Below are positions 55,776 to 64,000 of a stretch of DNA of 64,000 bases, piece after piece. The notes beneath the pieces were generated by a model. It was not told where the DNA came from. It saw only the letters and a list, made by a program, of their open reading frames with translations, and made no database searches. Within the stretch, counting starts at the first letter, position 1; each line of letters begins with the position of its first letter. A program made the translations under genes and the position numbers. This DNA comes from Capra hircus (taxonomy: Eukaryota; Chordata; Mammalia; Artiodactyla; Bovidae), in contig NW_017189517.1 of assembly GCF_001704415.2 (NCBI RefSeq), forward strand, positions 6,025,167-6,089,166, written 5' to 3'.

Positions 55776-57171
55776 AATAACTAATTGTAACAGTGAGATA
55801 CCAGCACAAAAACAGGTAAGATAGATTTTTTTCCTTGATTAAGTGGTAACTGGTACCTCTAAGAGATCTCCTTTCCCCAGATTATTTTGATTTCAGCCTT
55901 ATAAATTGTATTGCTATAGACACTCACTAACCTGGGACTAAACTCATGAGGCAGATTGATGTCTCCTACAAGCTAGATTTGGCCTACATAGAACTAACAG
56001 GAATAGCAAGCATAGATATTCAAAAGTTTTGTGAAACTTTGTTAATAATGACTTTCCTAACCAATATGCCTGTGGATCGTAAATTGCCTTAAATACTTGT
56101 CAATGAACTGCTTGTAACCTGCTGTCATCTTTTTAAACTCACAAACAACCAGGAGATAATGTACACTGAGGCAGAAGATTCTTTCTTCCACAATTTCTAA
56201 ACCTGTGAATTGTAAAGAGATTAACCGGAGGCAAAAACCCTCATTAAACTTAGTTATTAACACTGAGTACTGATATTTAAAAAAGGAACTAAAAATCCAT
56301 CCTTTTAATCTCTTTATTCGAAGGAGAGATTTCCAGCTGAAACCCTTTCTGGCACTTGAGCTGTATGAGTACAGGAATTTTAATTGAATTCCCTCAAAGA
56401 CAGAGCTTCTATGTAAAGTATGAATAGTCTTTGCACACATCTTCATAAATCTCTTGCTTAATAGTACTTATCTTAATAGAGGCATTCAAATATTACATTT
56501 GCCACCAACATCAGTGAAATTCAGTTAAACTTTTAAATAAATATATTTCATAGAGCACCAAGTTTAGGTAGCAGCTGGCATGAAAGAAAATCTGTTGCAA
56601 TTTTAAGACCAGTGCCTCTAAGCATTTTATAGAAATCTCTTTATTAAGGCACTCCATTGCCCTATTATTTGAGCTGGCATTTTGGTCTTACCTTAAGGAC
56701 GCATAACTGACCCAGAAACTATTTTGTGATTATCAGATAGTGACTGCTGTAAAACAGTAAGTGAGGCTTTTTTTTTTTTTTTTCTCTGCTCCAGGGTTGT
56801 TAGCGTTATACAGCTCAAGTACAGCAGTAACTGCTGATCCAGCAAGTAAAGTGTGAAGGGAAATGAACCCTGTGGTGTCTGGGAGATTCTGATTCTTCCA
56901 TTACCTGCCATTAGCAAAAGTAAGTTTTAAGTCTAGATTTGTTTAGTCAATTGAAGACTAATGGTGGGCTGTAGAGCTGCTTCTAAGGAGTGCCTAGACT
57001 GGTTATTGATTTCAAAGTAATTGAGGAGAACCAAGAGGAAAATTGTACTCCATTAACTTTTTTCTCTCTCTACAGGACCTTGGATAGACTAGGCATATTT
57101 TTTGGGACATATATAGGTTTGCAATATTCTAACCTAAGAGGTCCTAACTCGGACACACATAGTTCAAGAGG
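55776..57171. other. Unassigned sequence
   Basis: No repeat recognised except a T-run at 56768-56784. A 129-codon antisense frame (56057-56446) lacks any recognisable domain, signal peptide or repeat; likely chance. Confidence 0.4.
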
Positions 57172-57270
57172 ACAAAATGAGGCCCAGAGAACTTAACTGA
57201 TTTGCCCAGTTAGTGAGATATACAGCTATGATAGAACCTAGATTTCTGGACTCTAGTCTAATCTTCTTTC
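57172..57270 (-). mobile_element. MIR SINE (antisense)
   Basis: aaaatgaggcccagagaact, tgatttgcccagttagtgag, gatagaacctagatttctgg. Confidence 0.72.
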
Positions 57271-57274
57271 CATT

Positions 57275-57480
57275 AGTCAGTTTACTAAAAATGTATTGAA
57301 CACAAATGATGTATCAGGCATTGTGTTAGACATGTAGGGGAATACAAAAATGACCATTATGTTTCCTGTCTTCTAGTTGTTTCTGAAAGCAAAGTGTGTC
57401 CTAATCATAGTATGTCACTCAGAGTTTACATTAAAAATCCATATTGAATGTTATAGAAAGAAGAGAGGATGAGATTCAAT
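57275..57480 (-). mobile_element. L2 3-prime region (antisense)
   Basis: aaaatgtattgaacacaaat, gatgtatcaggcattgtgtt, gaccattatgtttcctgtct. Confidence 0.5.
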
Positions 57481-57576
57481 TAAAAATGATTCTAGGAGTT
57501 CATATTCAAAGCTTCCCACCCCGTAAAGAACAGTATGGAGGTTCTTTTAAAAATTAGGAAGAAATCTACCATGGCA

Positions 57577-57767
57577 TACAGTATGTGCATGTTCAGTCAT
57601 GTCCAACTCTTTGCAACTCCATAGACTATAGCCTGCCATGAGATTCTCCAGGTAAGAATACTGGATTGGGTAGCCATTCTTCAGGGGATCTTTCCATTCC
57701 AGGGATTGACTCTGGATTCCCTGTATTGCAAGCAGATTTCTTACCATCTGAACTACCAGGAAAGCCC
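57577..57767 (-). mobile_element. Bov-tA SINE nested in L1
   Basis: agtatgtgcatgttcagtca, ccatgagattctccaggtaa, gattgactctggattccctg, accatctgaactaccaggaa. The flanking L1 reads aatctaccatggca before and aaaccaccatatga after, a diverged target-site duplication. Confidence 0.92.
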
Positions 57768-57952
57768 CAAACCACCATATGACCCAGCAATCCTACTACT
57801 GAGCATATGCCCTGAGGAAACAACTATTCAAGACACATGTACCCCAGTGTTCATTGCAGCACTATTTATAATAGCCAGGACATGGACACAGTGTAGATAT
57901 CCATCAACAGATTAATGGATAAAGAAGCTTGGTACATATATACAATGGTATA

Positions 57953-58319
57953 TTCAGTTCAGTTCAGTTCAGTCACTCAGTCGTATCCGACTCTTTGCGA
58001 CCTCATGAATTGCAGCATACCACGCCTCCCTGTCCATCACCATCTCCCGGACTCCACTCAGACTCACGTCCATCGAGTCAGTGATGCCATCCAGCCACCT
58101 CATCCTCTATCATCCCCTTCTCCTCCTGCCCCCAAACCCTCCCAGCATCAGAGTCTTTTCCAATGAGTCAACTCTTCGCATTGAGGTGGCCAAAGTACTG
58201 GAGTTTCAGCTTTAGCATCATTCCTTCCAAAGAAATCCCAGGGCTGATCTCCTTCAGAATGGACTGGTTGGACCTCCTTGCAGTCCAAGGGACTCTCAAG
58301 AGTCTTCTCCAACACCACA
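57953..58319 (-). mobile_element. BovB 3-prime end nested in L1
   Basis: (TTCAG)n tail, cagtcgtatccgactctttg, catcctctatcatccccttc, to agtcttctccaacaccaca. It lies inside the L1 attactcagccat-like motif. Compare 60216-60944. Confidence 0.95.
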
Positions 58320-58690
58320 CTCAGCCATAAAAAGGAACAAATGTGAATCAGCTGAACTGAGGTATATGAACCTAAAGCCTGTTATACAGAATGAAGTAAG
58401 TCAGAAAGAGAAAAACAAATATCACATATATATGGAATCTAGAAAAACAGTACTGATGAACCTATTTGCAGGGAAGTAATGGAGACACAGACATAGAGAA
58501 TGAGCTTGTGGACACAGAGGGGCAAGGAGGGGTGGAATGAATTGAGAAAGTAGCTTTAACATATATACACTACCATGTGTAAAATAGCTAGTGGGAAGCT
58601 GCTATGTAACACAGGGAGCCCAGCCTGGTGCTCTGTAACCACCTAGAGGGGTGGGATGAGGGGAGTGACACAGAGATTCAAGAGGGAGGA

Positions 58691-58705
58691 TGTATATATA
58701 TATAT

Positions 58706-58738
<33 letters not shown>

Positions 58739-58739
58739 A
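58691..58739. repeat. (TA)n microsatellite with CA core
   Basis: tatatatatata, then acacacaca, then about 11 TA units, within the L1 3-prime UTR; the longest TA run in the window. Confidence 0.94.
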
Positions 58740-58944
58740 CTTATTTGTGATGTTGTAAAGCAGAAAACAGTGCAACACTGCAAAGCAATCATCCTCCAAT
58801 TAAATATCAATCTAAAAGAACAAAGCTTCCCACCCCAATTCTCACATAGAAATGAACAAGTTTTTTTTAAATAAAAAGACATAACTGGCTTTTTAAATAA
58901 ATAAATAAATCTGTGTACCACAAGTAGAACAGAAATATAGAGTG

Positions 58945-59320
58945 CGTATACCAGCTTGCTAGGGCTGCCATAACAGACTATGACAAACTAGATGGCTTAA
59001 AACAGTAGATGTTTATTTCCTCACGATTCTGGAGATTAGATGTCCAAGATCAAGAAGTTAGCAAATTGGTTCCTTCTAAAGGCCTCTCTTCTTGGCTTGT
59101 TAATAGCCATCATCTTCTGTCTTCACATGGTCTTCTCTAGGTACCTATCTGTATCTTAATCTCCTCTTCTGCTTACAAGGATGCCAAGCATAGTGGATTA
59201 AGCCCAGATCATTACCTAATTTTTATCTTAATTATCTCTTTTAAAGACAGCATTTCTACAAACAGTCATATTCCAAGATATTAGGATTAGGGGGTTAGGA
59301 TTTCACATATGAATTTACAG
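58945..59320 (-). mobile_element. MaLR LTR (MLT1/MST-type), antisense
   Basis: ttgctagggctgccataaca, gatggcttaaaacagtagat, tttatttcctcacgattctg, gatgtccaagatcaagaagt, cttctgtcttcacatggtct, and the other terminus ggttaggatttcacatatga. Fits a solo LTR of the ERVL-MaLR type. Confidence 0.72.
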
Positions 59321-59597
59321 AAAACACAATCAGCCCCATAACAATGGGGATGTGCCACTGAAGTCACAGAACAGGAATTAGACAGAGATTCATTTGATTT
59401 CCTTGAGGTGAAAAGAAAAACCCTACAAATCAGAACTACCACTCTGAATGAAGCTGGATCTGAGAGCGATCCCTTGCTCCAAGCAAGGTGCATGCGAAAA
59501 CTATACCTGATACCCAACAAAGAACACAGATTCTATTTGTACTGAAAGGAAGAATTAAGTTTTAGACAATAAATAAGGACACAGGCCATGCGGATTC
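59321..59597. other. Unassigned sequence
   Basis: Nothing recognised. Confidence 0.4.
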
Positions 59598-59905
59598 AGG
59601 CTTCCCTGAGAGTTCAGTTGATAAAGAATTTGCCTGCAATGCAGGAGACCCCGGTTCAATTCCTGGGTCAGGAAGATCTGCTGGAGAAGTGATAGGCTAC
59701 CACCTCTACTATTCTTGGGTTTCTCTTGTGGCTCAGCTGGTAAAGAATCTGCCTGCAATGTGGGAGACCTGGGTTTGATCCCAGAGTTGGAAAGATTCTC
59801 CTGGAGAAGGGAAAGGCTGCCCACTCCAGTATTCTGGCCTGGAGAACTCCACAGACTGTATAGTCTATGGGGTTGCAAAGAGTCGGACATGACTGAGCAA
59901 CTCTC
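59598..59905 (+). mobile_element. Dimeric Bov-tA SINE (Bov-tA3-like)
   Basis: Two tRNA-like heads in series: ggcttccctgagagttcagt at 59599 and tttctcttgtggctcagctg at 59719. The first A-part is truncated at actattcttgg; the second runs to gagtcggacatgactgagca. Confidence 0.93.
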
Positions 59906-60215
59906 ACTTCGTGTGGGGATTCAATGATTTGGAGAACATTCTAAGATCTTTGTCTTGCATTGTAGGAGACTAGAGATATTGAGCAACTTTGGAACTTGTT
60001 ATAAAAATTGTATATGTTACTGCAGATGCTAAAAATTTAAAGAAAACCCACCAGAAATACAGATATATAAGGTATAGTTCCTAAGGGAAAACAAAATTTT
60101 TTTACAAAAGCTTGATAAAAGCTTCAGTATAAATCAAGATGGAAAAAAAAATAAAATAAAATGCATAATAAACAGAAAACATAAAAAGATGTAAATATTT
60201 CCAAATATACAATAT
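59906..60215. other. AT-rich unassigned sequence
   Basis: Nothing recognised; an A-rich run near 60143-60160. Confidence 0.4.
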
Positions 60216-60944
60216 CAGTTCAGTCAGTCAGTAACTCAGTCGTGTCCTTTGCGAGTCGTGACTCTTTGCGACCCCATGAATCACAGCACACCAGGCCACC
60301 CTGTCTATCACCAACTCCCGGACTTCACTCAGACTCACGTCCATCGAGTCAGTGATGCCATCCAGCCATCTCATCCTCGGTCGTCCCCTTCTCCTCCTGC
60401 CCCCAATCCCTCCCAGCATCAGAGTCTTTTCCAATGAGTCAATTCTTCGCATGAGGAGGCCAAAGTACTGGAGTTTCAGCTTTAGCATCATTCCTTCCAA
60501 AGAAATCCCAGGGCTGATCTCCTTTACAATGGACTGGTTGGATCTCTTTGCAGTCCAAGGGACTCTCAAGAGTCTTCTCTAACACCACAGTTCAAAAGAA
60601 TCAATTCTTTGGTGCTCAGCTTTCTTCATAGTCCAACTCTCACATCCATACATGACCACTGGAAAAAACCATAGCCTTGACTAGACAGACCTTTGTTGGC
60701 AAAGTAATGTCTCTGCTTTTGAATATGCTATCTAGGTTGGTCATAACTTTTCTTCCAAGGAGTAAGCATCTTTTAATTTCATGGCTGCAATCACCATCTG
60801 CAGTGATTTTGGAGCCCCTCAAAATAAAGTCTGACACTGTTTCCAGTGTTTCCCCATCTACTTTCCATGAAGTGATGGTACCAGATGCCATGATCTTCAT
60901 TTTCTGAATGTTGAGCTTTAAGCCAACTTTTTCACTCTCCTCTT
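60216..60944 (-). mobile_element. BovB 3-prime 730 bp (antisense)
   Basis: Tail, C-terminal block and the end of RT. The antisense frames 60228-60569 (SLEGMMLKLKLQYFG, GGIGGRRRRGRPRMRWLDG) and 60640-60900 (GRKVMTNLDSIFKSRDITLP) are open, so it is relatively young. A small duplication, ctttgcga, is seen near 60247-60273. Confidence 0.95.
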
Positions 60945-61547
60945 ATGAATATTGATTAAATGTATTGATTTGATAAGAAAGATAATATTCCAATCTAAAA
61001 ATCCAGCTCTTTATTGCTTACAAGAAATGCACTTATAAGCAAAATAGAAAACAGGAGAAAATTTGAAATTATTAAAGATATAAAAAGATATGCCAGGAAA
61101 ATACTAACCAAATTAAGCTAGTGTACCATACTAATACTGGAATATATTGAATTTAAAGTATAAAACCTTGATAAACATAAAGTATACTTCAACATGATAA
61201 AAATCATAATCTACCTAAATTCAACTTTTAGGAACTGGACAATGTAGCCTGAAAATATATGAAGCTAAATTTGATGACAACACAAAGATAAGTCAATAGG
61301 GTAGCTTTTTTCAATAGGGTAGCTTTTTAAAAATATGTTTCTCTTCAAAACTGAAAAAAAAAATCAAATGACAAAAAATTTTGAACAATTTCATTACTAT
61401 TCTTTTTCGAATTTGTGTTTGCATGTCTGTGTATGTATGTGTGTGTATGTGTAAATAGAGACAGAAGGGAAAGAGAGAGAAAAGGGAAGCAAGAGAATTT
61501 TTACTTGCACACAATGACCATTTACAAATATCGACTGTGTTCTAGGT

Positions 61548-61765
61548 CATAGGTCTGTAAACTTTCTACAAAGAGCCAGGTATCTGGTTAATACTTAAAG
61601 CTTTGTGAATTTTAAGGTCTCTTTCACAAGCATTCAACTCTGACGTGGTAGTACAAAATCAGTCATAGATAATACCTAAATGAACAAACATGGCTGTATG
61701 TCAAAAAAAAAAAAAAATCTTTACTTAAAAAAAACCAAGCAGCTAGGTGAATTTACTCTACAAGT
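61548..61765 (+). mobile_element. MER1-type hAT-Charlie DNA transposon
   Basis: taggtctgtaaactttctac, aaagagccaggtatctggtt, aaagctttgtgaattttaag, gcattcaactctgacgtggt, gtcatagataatacctaaat, acatggctgtatg: the internal order of MER1-group elements, with the far end decayed by an A-run. Confidence 0.7.
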
Positions 61766-61924
61766 CAGCTTGTCAACTTAACCCTTATTTCAGGTCATGA
61801 AGAAAATTTCAATACATTTTTAAGAATTGACATTTTACAAAACTCATTGCAAAAAAAAAATAGCTAAAGTAGAAATCAGAAATTAAGGCTATTTTAAAAG
61901 TTTGGAAAGTAGAAAACCTGCTCT

Positions 61925-62040
61925 CACATCACTCATATGTCAATGTATCGCAAAACCAATACAATGTTGTAAAGTAATTAGCCTCCAACTGAAATAAATA
62001 AATTTATATCAAAAAAAACAAATAAATAAAAAGAAAAAAA
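61925..62040 (+). mobile_element. Bovine L1 3-prime end, 115 bp
   Basis: catatgtcaatgtatcgcaa, accaatacaatgttgtaaag, taattagcctccaactgaaa, then A-rich tail. Strongly 5-prime truncated. Confidence 0.93.
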
Positions 62041-62384
62041 AAGAAAAATAGCCATGATACTGGAATTTACAAAATGTTTAGATTAAATAACAAATCTATA
62101 CGTGTAAAATGGATCTCTGCTTTCACTTAGGTAAGAGTTTGAAAAAAGGTGCTTTGAAAAGATTAATAAACTTGATATATCCCTAGTAAAATAGGAATCA
62201 GAAGAGAAAATGTAAATTTCCAATGTCAGGAAAGAAACAGGTAAGCAACACTATAGGTCCTACTGACAGTAAAATGATATTGAAAGAATATAAATCCAAC
62301 TTCATGTCAATAAATTTGAAAATCTATTAAATGAACAAATTGAAAGACCCAACTTATAAAAACTTACATAAGAAGTAAGTGAAA

Positions 62385-62432
62385 CATATATAGATGTAGA
62401 TGTGAATATAGATATATAGATAGAGATATATA
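62385..62432. repeat. GATA-like tract
   Basis: tatagatgtagatgtg, then atatagatatatagatagag: imperfect GATA/TAGA repeats. Confidence 0.75.
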
Positions 62433-62496
62433 ATCTCACATATATTAAAAATTGATTTTGTAAATAATAAATGTATAACTTTTTTAAACACCAATT

Positions 62497-62521
62497 GTAC
62501 ACACACACACACACACACACA
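62497..62521. repeat. (CA)n microsatellite
   Basis: About 12 perfect CA units (acacacac run) within old L1 sequence. Confidence 0.95.
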
Positions 62522-62734
62522 CTCAGGCTGTTTAATTTTATGAACCATTTAAAAAAGAAGTAGTACCCAATTTATACATATTATTTCAAAAAAAGAGGAT
62601 GGACTACTTCTCAACTCATTTTACAAGATCAGCATATCCCTAATTTCAAAATCTGTCAAGACTATCACTAAAAATCTATAGATCTATATCCCTCATGAAC
62701 ATAGGCACAAACACAGGCACAGGATACAAAGCAA

Positions 62735-63170
62735 AGTCAGCAAAGGAAAAAGTCACATGAGGCAAAGTACAGAGAAAATTCGGGACAACCTTTGGAGAAT
62801 CCTCTTCTACTAAAGTCACATAGGATATGCTTATTTTCTACAACAAGTTGAAATAAAATGTGTGAAATGCTGTCCACCAGGAAATCTCACTAAAGACTCA
62901 ATTTCAAGGGATTTTTGTTTGTTAGTTTGCTTTTACTGTGGGTTGATTTTCTAGGCACTGTCCATCTAGCGCATACATTCTGGACTCCGAAAAGGAAAGC
63001 AGATATTCAGCATAACCGCATTGTTTGCACAAACAATTTAAGCACAGTGAGCTAACCTTATCAGCTGGAGTGAAGAGAGCTCTCCCAAAATCCAAGTTGC
63101 CAAACACCAGCCTAAAGCAAACTGTGCAAGTAAGCCTTTCCAATGACAGCAGTCTCCAACTGCAATGTTA
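62735..63170. other. Unnamed insertion in old L1
   Basis: About 430 bp that separates two L1 ORF2 pieces that would normally be close (ccctcatgaacata at 62690 and gaccaagtgag at 63187). It looks LTR-sized and is more G/C-balanced than its surroundings over 62935-63160. Minus-strand frame 62922-63143 (73 codons) has several Cys residues but no recognised domain. Confidence 0.45.
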
Positions 63171-63831
63171 ACTCTTTTCTGATCAATGACCAAGTGAGAT
63201 ATATCCAAGGAATAAAAAGATGATTTATTTGATTAAAATCAACCAATGCAGTTTACCATGTTAACAAACTAAAATTTAAAAAGAATATGATAATTTAGAT
63301 AGATTCAGTAAAAATATTTCACAAAATTCAATATTCATTCATGGAAAAACCTCTAACAAAGCTGGACATAGATGGGAACTCTTCATACCCTTGCCCCTCC
63401 CCCCAAAAAAAAAGAAAGAAAAAGCATGTATAAAACTATAGGTGAAACCTATGGTTTCACACTTAACTCAGAAATATTGAACATATTCCATAAGGCTTCC
63501 AAAAAGAAAATGGATTTACTCAAGGCCCTAGCCAGTGAAATATAGCAAGAATATTTTTTTTTAAAGTTCTATGTTTGGGAATAGAAGAAGTAAAGTTCTA
63601 TTAGAAGACAGCATGATGGTTTACATAGAAAATTCTGAGTTATCTATAAAAGAACCATTAAATGGACAAGTAAATTTACAGAACAGCAAGTCAATATAAA
63701 AATGTAGTTGTTAATGTACTAGCAACCAAAATTGAAAAATAAACTTTAAAATACCATTTCCAGTAGGATTGGATAGCAGGAAATATTAGAATAATTTAAG
63801 TGAAAAAATTTGTAGATCCCTACAAACATTG

Positions 63832-64000
63832 AGGGAGGTGACATCAGCAAAATGGTGGAATAGGAGATCCTCTACTCATATCCCTTCTCAGCAACAATAA
63901 TTTGGTGGCAACCAGAGGACACAAGTGCCTTTATGGGAGCTTTGAGATTTGAGTAAGAGACTGTTTGCAGGAATGAAAATTTGAGTAGCCATTATGGCAG
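63832..64000 (+). mobile_element. Possible 5-prime end of another old L1, cut by window
   Basis: ggtgacatcagcaaaatggt followed by ggaataggagatcctctac resembles the opening of mammalian L1M/HAL1 5-prime UTRs (a gacatcagcaagatggcgga-like start). It runs to the window end, so no further support. Confidence 0.5.

Larger units (their letters stand above)
57520..58800 (+). mobile_element. Ruminant L1 3-prime end, older subfamily, with two nested insertions
   Basis: 57530-57576 and 57768-57952 are distal ORF2 (ggaggttcttttaaaaatta; ccatatgacccagcaatcct; tgttcattgcagcactattt). 58320-58690 is the terminus and 3-prime UTR (tcagccataaaaaggaacaa, gggaagctgctatgtaacac, accacctagaggggtgggat). Closes at caattaaatatcaatctaaa after a TA microsatellite. 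Confidence 0.92.
60945..63765 (+). mobile_element. Old L1 (L1M-type) ORF2, interrupted several times
   Basis: Nucleotide traces of ORF2 in order: ttgcttacaagaaatgcact (61014), aggaactggacaatgtagcc, gctttgaaaagattaataaa (62151), atttccaatgtcaggaaaga, caatttatacatattattt, ctatatccctcatgaacata (62683), then gaccaagtgagatatatcca (63187), aaccaatgcagtttaccatg and ttcacacttaactcagaaat. No long frame. Insertions at 61548, 61925 and 62735. Confidence 0.75.

Noticed and set aside
56057..56446. 129-codon antisense open frame as a gene
   Set aside because: No start context, splice signals, domain or homology recognised; frames of this size occur by chance in 64 kb of AT-rich DNA.
57060..57200. Splice acceptor (ctctctctacag) and short frame as an exon
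   Set aside because: The downstream frame runs into an antisense MIR within about 100 bp and has no donor or partner exon.
58602..58921. Tyr/Ile-repeat proteins
   Set aside because: Translation of the TA/CA microsatellite and L1 3-prime UTR in antisense.
1..64000. CRISPR array, operon, phage or plasmid features
   Set aside because: Repeats are dispersed vertebrate retrotransposons, not regularly spaced short repeats; no prokaryotic gene organisation is present.

Overview
This window is repeat-dense nuclear DNA from a ruminant, most likely a bovid (cattle, buffalo, sheep or goat). The call rests on three ruminant-restricted repeat types that recur throughout: the RTE-class LINE BovB with its (ACTGA)n tail, the tRNA-headed SINE Bov-tA with its relative BOV-A2, and young L1 copies with the bovine L1 3-prime end. 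Older mammalian layers (L2, MIR, MER20, MER1-type hAT elements, MaLR LTRs, L1M) lie beneath them. I see no exon of a gene I can name, no rRNA or tRNA gene, no CpG island, and nothing bacterial such as an operon or CRISPR array.

Layout. 1-14130 is a tandem segmental duplication, offset about 9.4 kb: unit 1 is about 1-5530 (cut by the window start) and unit 2 about 9116-14133, with a separate BovB (6973-9107) between them. Each unit runs: BovB 3-prime end, an LTR-like stretch, an antisense Bov-tA, old repeat sequence, a small two-exon gene-like unit behind CCAAT and TATA boxes, then sequence leading into a decayed retroviral pol. Copy 1 of the gene-like unit has two in-frame stops. Copy 2 is open but carries a +1 shift near its 3-prime end. 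I do not recognise the family. 13640-15480 is degenerate pol (RT, RNase H, integrase traces).

15500-22500 holds old L1, L2 and SINE pieces. 22516-30784 is a large nest: a BovB split by a 4.0-kb young L1 with a perfect 13-bp target-site duplication, followed directly by a second BovB that itself carries a Bov-tA. 30785-48580 is mostly old L1, L2, MIR, MER20, a hAT-like element and pol remnants, with scattered young SINE, BovB and L1 insertions. 49170-51530 is the longest stretch with no repeat I recognise. 51530-64000 is L2, MIR, MLT1 and L1M, again interrupted by SINEs and BovB tails, and contains a roughly 430-bp insertion at 62735-63170 that I cannot name.

How it fits together: nearly everything is retrotransposon biology. 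BovB and L1 encode the reverse transcriptases that made their own copies and mobilised the SINEs; several insertions still show target-site duplications or empty sites in the paralogous unit. The only candidate host-gene content is the duplicated two-exon unit, and both copies look damaged relative to their inferred ancestor. Coordinates of repeat ends are by eye, usually good to 10-20 bp for young elements and worse for old ones.
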